This document shows positions 61,836-64,000 of a DNA stretch of 64,000 nt, in pieces. A model generated the notes under the pieces. That model searched no databases, was not told the origin of the DNA, and saw only the letters and a program-made list of their open reading frames with translations. Position numbers and translations under genes: made by a program. Source of the stretch: Tetrastigma voinierianum (taxonomy: Eukaryota; Streptophyta; Magnoliopsida; Vitales; Vitaceae); the NCBI GenBank assembly GCA_016808115.1, contig JAEQBH010001852.1, forward strand, positions 310,001 through 374,000. Reading direction: 5' to 3'. The stretch's first letter is position 1. Each line of letters starts with the position of its first letter.

Positions 61836-61844
61836 TATAAAAAG
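61836..61844 (+). promoter_or_regulatory. TATA box of the second CYP711A gene
   Basis: TATAAAAAG lies 63 bases before the ATG at 61907, a plausible distance for a short plant leader. No similar element exists nearby. Confidence 0.55.
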
Positions 61845-61906
61845 CACACTTGTTTGTGTCTCTTGATCATCACATCAATCTTTCTTCATTGAATTAATCC
61901 TTCAAC

Positions 61907-62536
61907 ATGGAAAGATTGGTAGAGGTTGGGATGTCATTCTTGAGAAAGATAGGCATGGTTCCAGCCTTGTATACAGCTTTGGCAATGTTGGGAGGATTAC
62001 TGGTATTAGTGTACTTATATGAACCCTATTGGAAGGTAAGAAGAATACCTGGTCCTCCAATCATTCCTCTTGTAGGGCATCTTCCCTTGATGGCTAAGCA
62101 TGGACATGATGTTTTCTCTATCCTTGCCAAAAGATATGGTCCAATTTTCAGGTGAGTTCATCATCATTTCCTGTACATGTCTTGGCGGATTTAGATAGGC
62201 TCGGGGGTATTTAGTAAAAAAAAATGTTTCTATCCTGTCTAGTTCATGAAGTATAATGCTCAATGTTTTAAAAAGATAAGATATAAGGAAGGAGAGGGTG
62301 TTGGATTCAAATCCCAATGGACACAAACAGAACAGAAAAATAGGACAATGGAGCAAGTTTAAGATTTTTTATTTCAATGAGGGTAATATAATTTGAAAAA
62401 CTAAATATTTAAATATTTTTTAACTTTCACTACAATAAAATTTTAAAATGCCTCCACTAGGTATATGATGGATAAATCGCATCGGTGGGAACGATAGTTC
62501 ACTACGCATTATAGCTAAAATATTCTTGTAAATAAA

Positions 62537-62567
<31 letters not shown>

Positions 62568-64000
62568 CGAAACTTGAATTTAATGAGTCATAGAGTTACC
62601 TCTACCTTAATTTGAATATTTGTTCCCGAGTGTGAGCTTCGTTCTCGCACTCTCATAGTTATAAGGACTTTTAAAGGTCTAATGCTCTGAATTAATGTTT
62701 GTGGAATAGGCTTCATGTGGGAAGACAGCCACTGGTGATAATAGCAGATGCAGAGCTTTGCAGGGAAGTTGGAATCAAGAAATTCAAAGAGATTACCAAC
62801 AGAAGCGTTCCCTATTCTGTTGCAGTTAGCTCTCTTCACGTCAATGGTCTCTTCTTCGCCAAGTATATATATATCTCTCCCTCCATAACTCCATGAACAT
62901 GGACAAGACTCCACCTGCATTTATATTAATTCTAGTTGAAGTGTTTTAAGATATAATTAAAATTATTTTCAGATTTCAATATTGGAAAACCCGTGTTTTC
63001 AATATGATTCTATAGAAAATAATTGTGTTTCAAGTAAATAGTGTGTGGAAATGCTAAGCAATAAAGTATAGGTATTAATATCATAGAGTCACTAACATAA
63101 TGCTTGATTGTCGGTGAATGCTCTGATTTATTAAGATAATACGCAGATCTTATTATATTTGGCTTTGATTATTTTTATGGCTGTAGTGAACCATGTCGTT
63201 TTAATTAACATGCATTTTTACAATTATTCTCAAATCAATGAGTTCCAGAGCAATGTTTTAAAAAATTTAAGCCGAACCGATCAATTAAAGCGTGAATTGA
63301 CAAGGCAATTTTAATTCAGGTTAAAAGTGTTTTCTTTTAGCGTTGAACGATGGTTGAAGCCGCCCAGAACGAGTTGTACGGTCAACCAATGGTTGAAACG
63401 GTTGAATCAGCGATTGAACCGATAAAATCCATTTATAATTATTTTTAGTTTTAATAATATATTAATTATCTATTTATGACATCACCAGTTCAACCATAGT
63501 TTAACTGTCGGTTCAACCAGTGAATGGTGAAACGATAACTTTTATAATTCAATCATCAATCCGATTTTTAAAACATTGGTTGAAACACAAGTTTCCCTCA
63601 CTGTTTATCAAATGTTTTTTTAACAAATATTTTAAAGAAAATAATATTTTTCATGCTAAAGAATATTTTTTAGAAACTTGTAATTGTTTAAAGGGTAGTT
63701 TAGTACCAACGAACATATAAGTGAGATGGTTGGGGGTCTCTTCTAACTTAACTAGTGGTCTCAAGTTTAAGTCCCAGGAATGCAACTGTATTATGTGGTA
63801 GAGGTTTACTGTGTTAGATTTACATGTTAGATTTACAACATTAATCCAAGATCGATGAGTAGTTGATATAGAACAAATCTAAAACACGGAAATCAAAATA
63901 CATACCTGATTGATGTGCCATGTTAAAAATTCTGCAGTCGTATCGAGATGTCTTTGATTGAAAGCAATGCGGCCCAGGCGCCTCTCCACGATCCTCTTTC
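61907..64000 (+). CDS. CYP711A (MAX1-like) cytochrome P450, second copy, exons 1-2, cut by window end
   Basis: Exon 1 (61907-62151) starts at a clear ATG. It encodes a hydrophobic N-terminal anchor (ALYTALAMLGGLLVLVYLY) and the proline hinge RRIPGPPIIPLVGHLPLMAK, ending LAKRYGPIF(R) at a gtgagt donor. Exon 2 (62710-62862) encodes RLHVGRQPLVIIADAELCRE and ends LFFA(K) at a gtatat donor. Both are open and join in phase. Splice positions equal those of the copy at 29120. The family makes carlactonoic acid (and in some plants orobanchol-type products) at the ER in strigolactone synthesis. Differences: exon 2 reads EITNRSVPYSVAVSSLHVNG where the first copy has DIPNRSIPSAISASPLHQKG, a more conserved wording in the latter. 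Exons 3-5, with the I helix and haem loop, are not in the window, so function cannot be judged. Intron 2 exceeds 1.1 kb. Confidence 0.85.
62541..62564. repeat. (TA)n microsatellite in intron 1 of the second CYP711A gene
   Basis: Twelve TA repeats about 145 bases before the exon 2 acceptor. Confidence 0.9.
63251..63578. mobile_element. MITE with CAATGTTTTAAAA ends, in intron 2
   Basis: It begins caatgttttaaaaaattt and ends tttttaaaacattg, perfect inverted termini of about 13 bases. Internally it is rich in ggttgaa and ttcaacca words that can pair, giving a foldback structure. It is related to the copy at 35581-35743. No target duplication is evident. Confidence 0.6.
63720..63830 (+). mobile_element. 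SINE 5' head fragment
   Basis: gagatggttgggggtctctt and a box B-like ctcaagtttaagtccc match the head of the SINE at 18129 in order. The body is replaced after about 63815 by unrelated sequence. Confidence 0.45.

Noticed and set aside
62588..62920. Minus-strand 110-codon frame over CYP711A exon 2
   Set aside because: Antisense shadow of a real exon.
1..64000. CRISPR arrays, bacterial operons, rRNA genes, viral genomes
   Set aside because: None is present; composition, introns and transposon classes are those of plant nuclear DNA.

Overview
Plant nuclear DNA from a eudicot. It is AT-rich, gene-poor and dense in transposons. The L1-type LINE remnant, Ty1/copia and long-LTR Ty3/gypsy proteins, and strigolactone P450 (CYP711A) exons of the sort I associate with grapevine suggest a Vitis-like genome. 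That assignment rests on recalled resemblance, not a search.

Layout. 1-9000: mostly noncoding, with an NB-ARC resistance-gene scrap on the minus strand (1502-1663) and a Harbinger-like TIR element (5002-6811) whose interior holds two inverted copies of one short segment. 9016-14754: an RCC1-repeat gene resembling RUG3. Its first intron (about 4.2 kb) carries a LINE fragment and a decayed copia element, and its exons carry nonsense and frameshift lesions. 14.9-18.4 kb: dispersed repeats, a short minisatellite and a tRNA-derived SINE. 18493-26865: a decayed copia element on the minus strand with both LTRs and probably a nested LTR-like insertion. 26873-28985: two diverged copies of the upstream region of the next gene. 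29120-33504: a five-exon CYP711A (MAX1-like) gene with several frameshifts. 36327-58793: a transposon nest. A copia element is split by a 14.3-kb Athila-type gypsy element and also by a TIR-like element that itself contains a gypsy LTR-like block. 59122-60222: a second Harbinger-like element carrying a piece of a cation-diffusion-facilitator (MTP) gene. 61907 to the window end: the first two exons of a second, apparently intact, CYP711A gene that continues past the window.

Biology. The two CYP711A genes are same-strand paralogues about 30 kb apart. Enzymes of this family oxidise carlactone in strigolactone synthesis. The upstream copy looks broken and the downstream copy intact as far as it can be seen, with most of the retrotransposon nest between them. 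The RUG3-like gene is unrelated to that pathway. No bacterial-type operon, CRISPR array, rRNA or convincing tRNA gene is present.

Caution: nearly every coding stretch here has one-base frameshifts. Some may be assembly error rather than real decay, and I could not test this.
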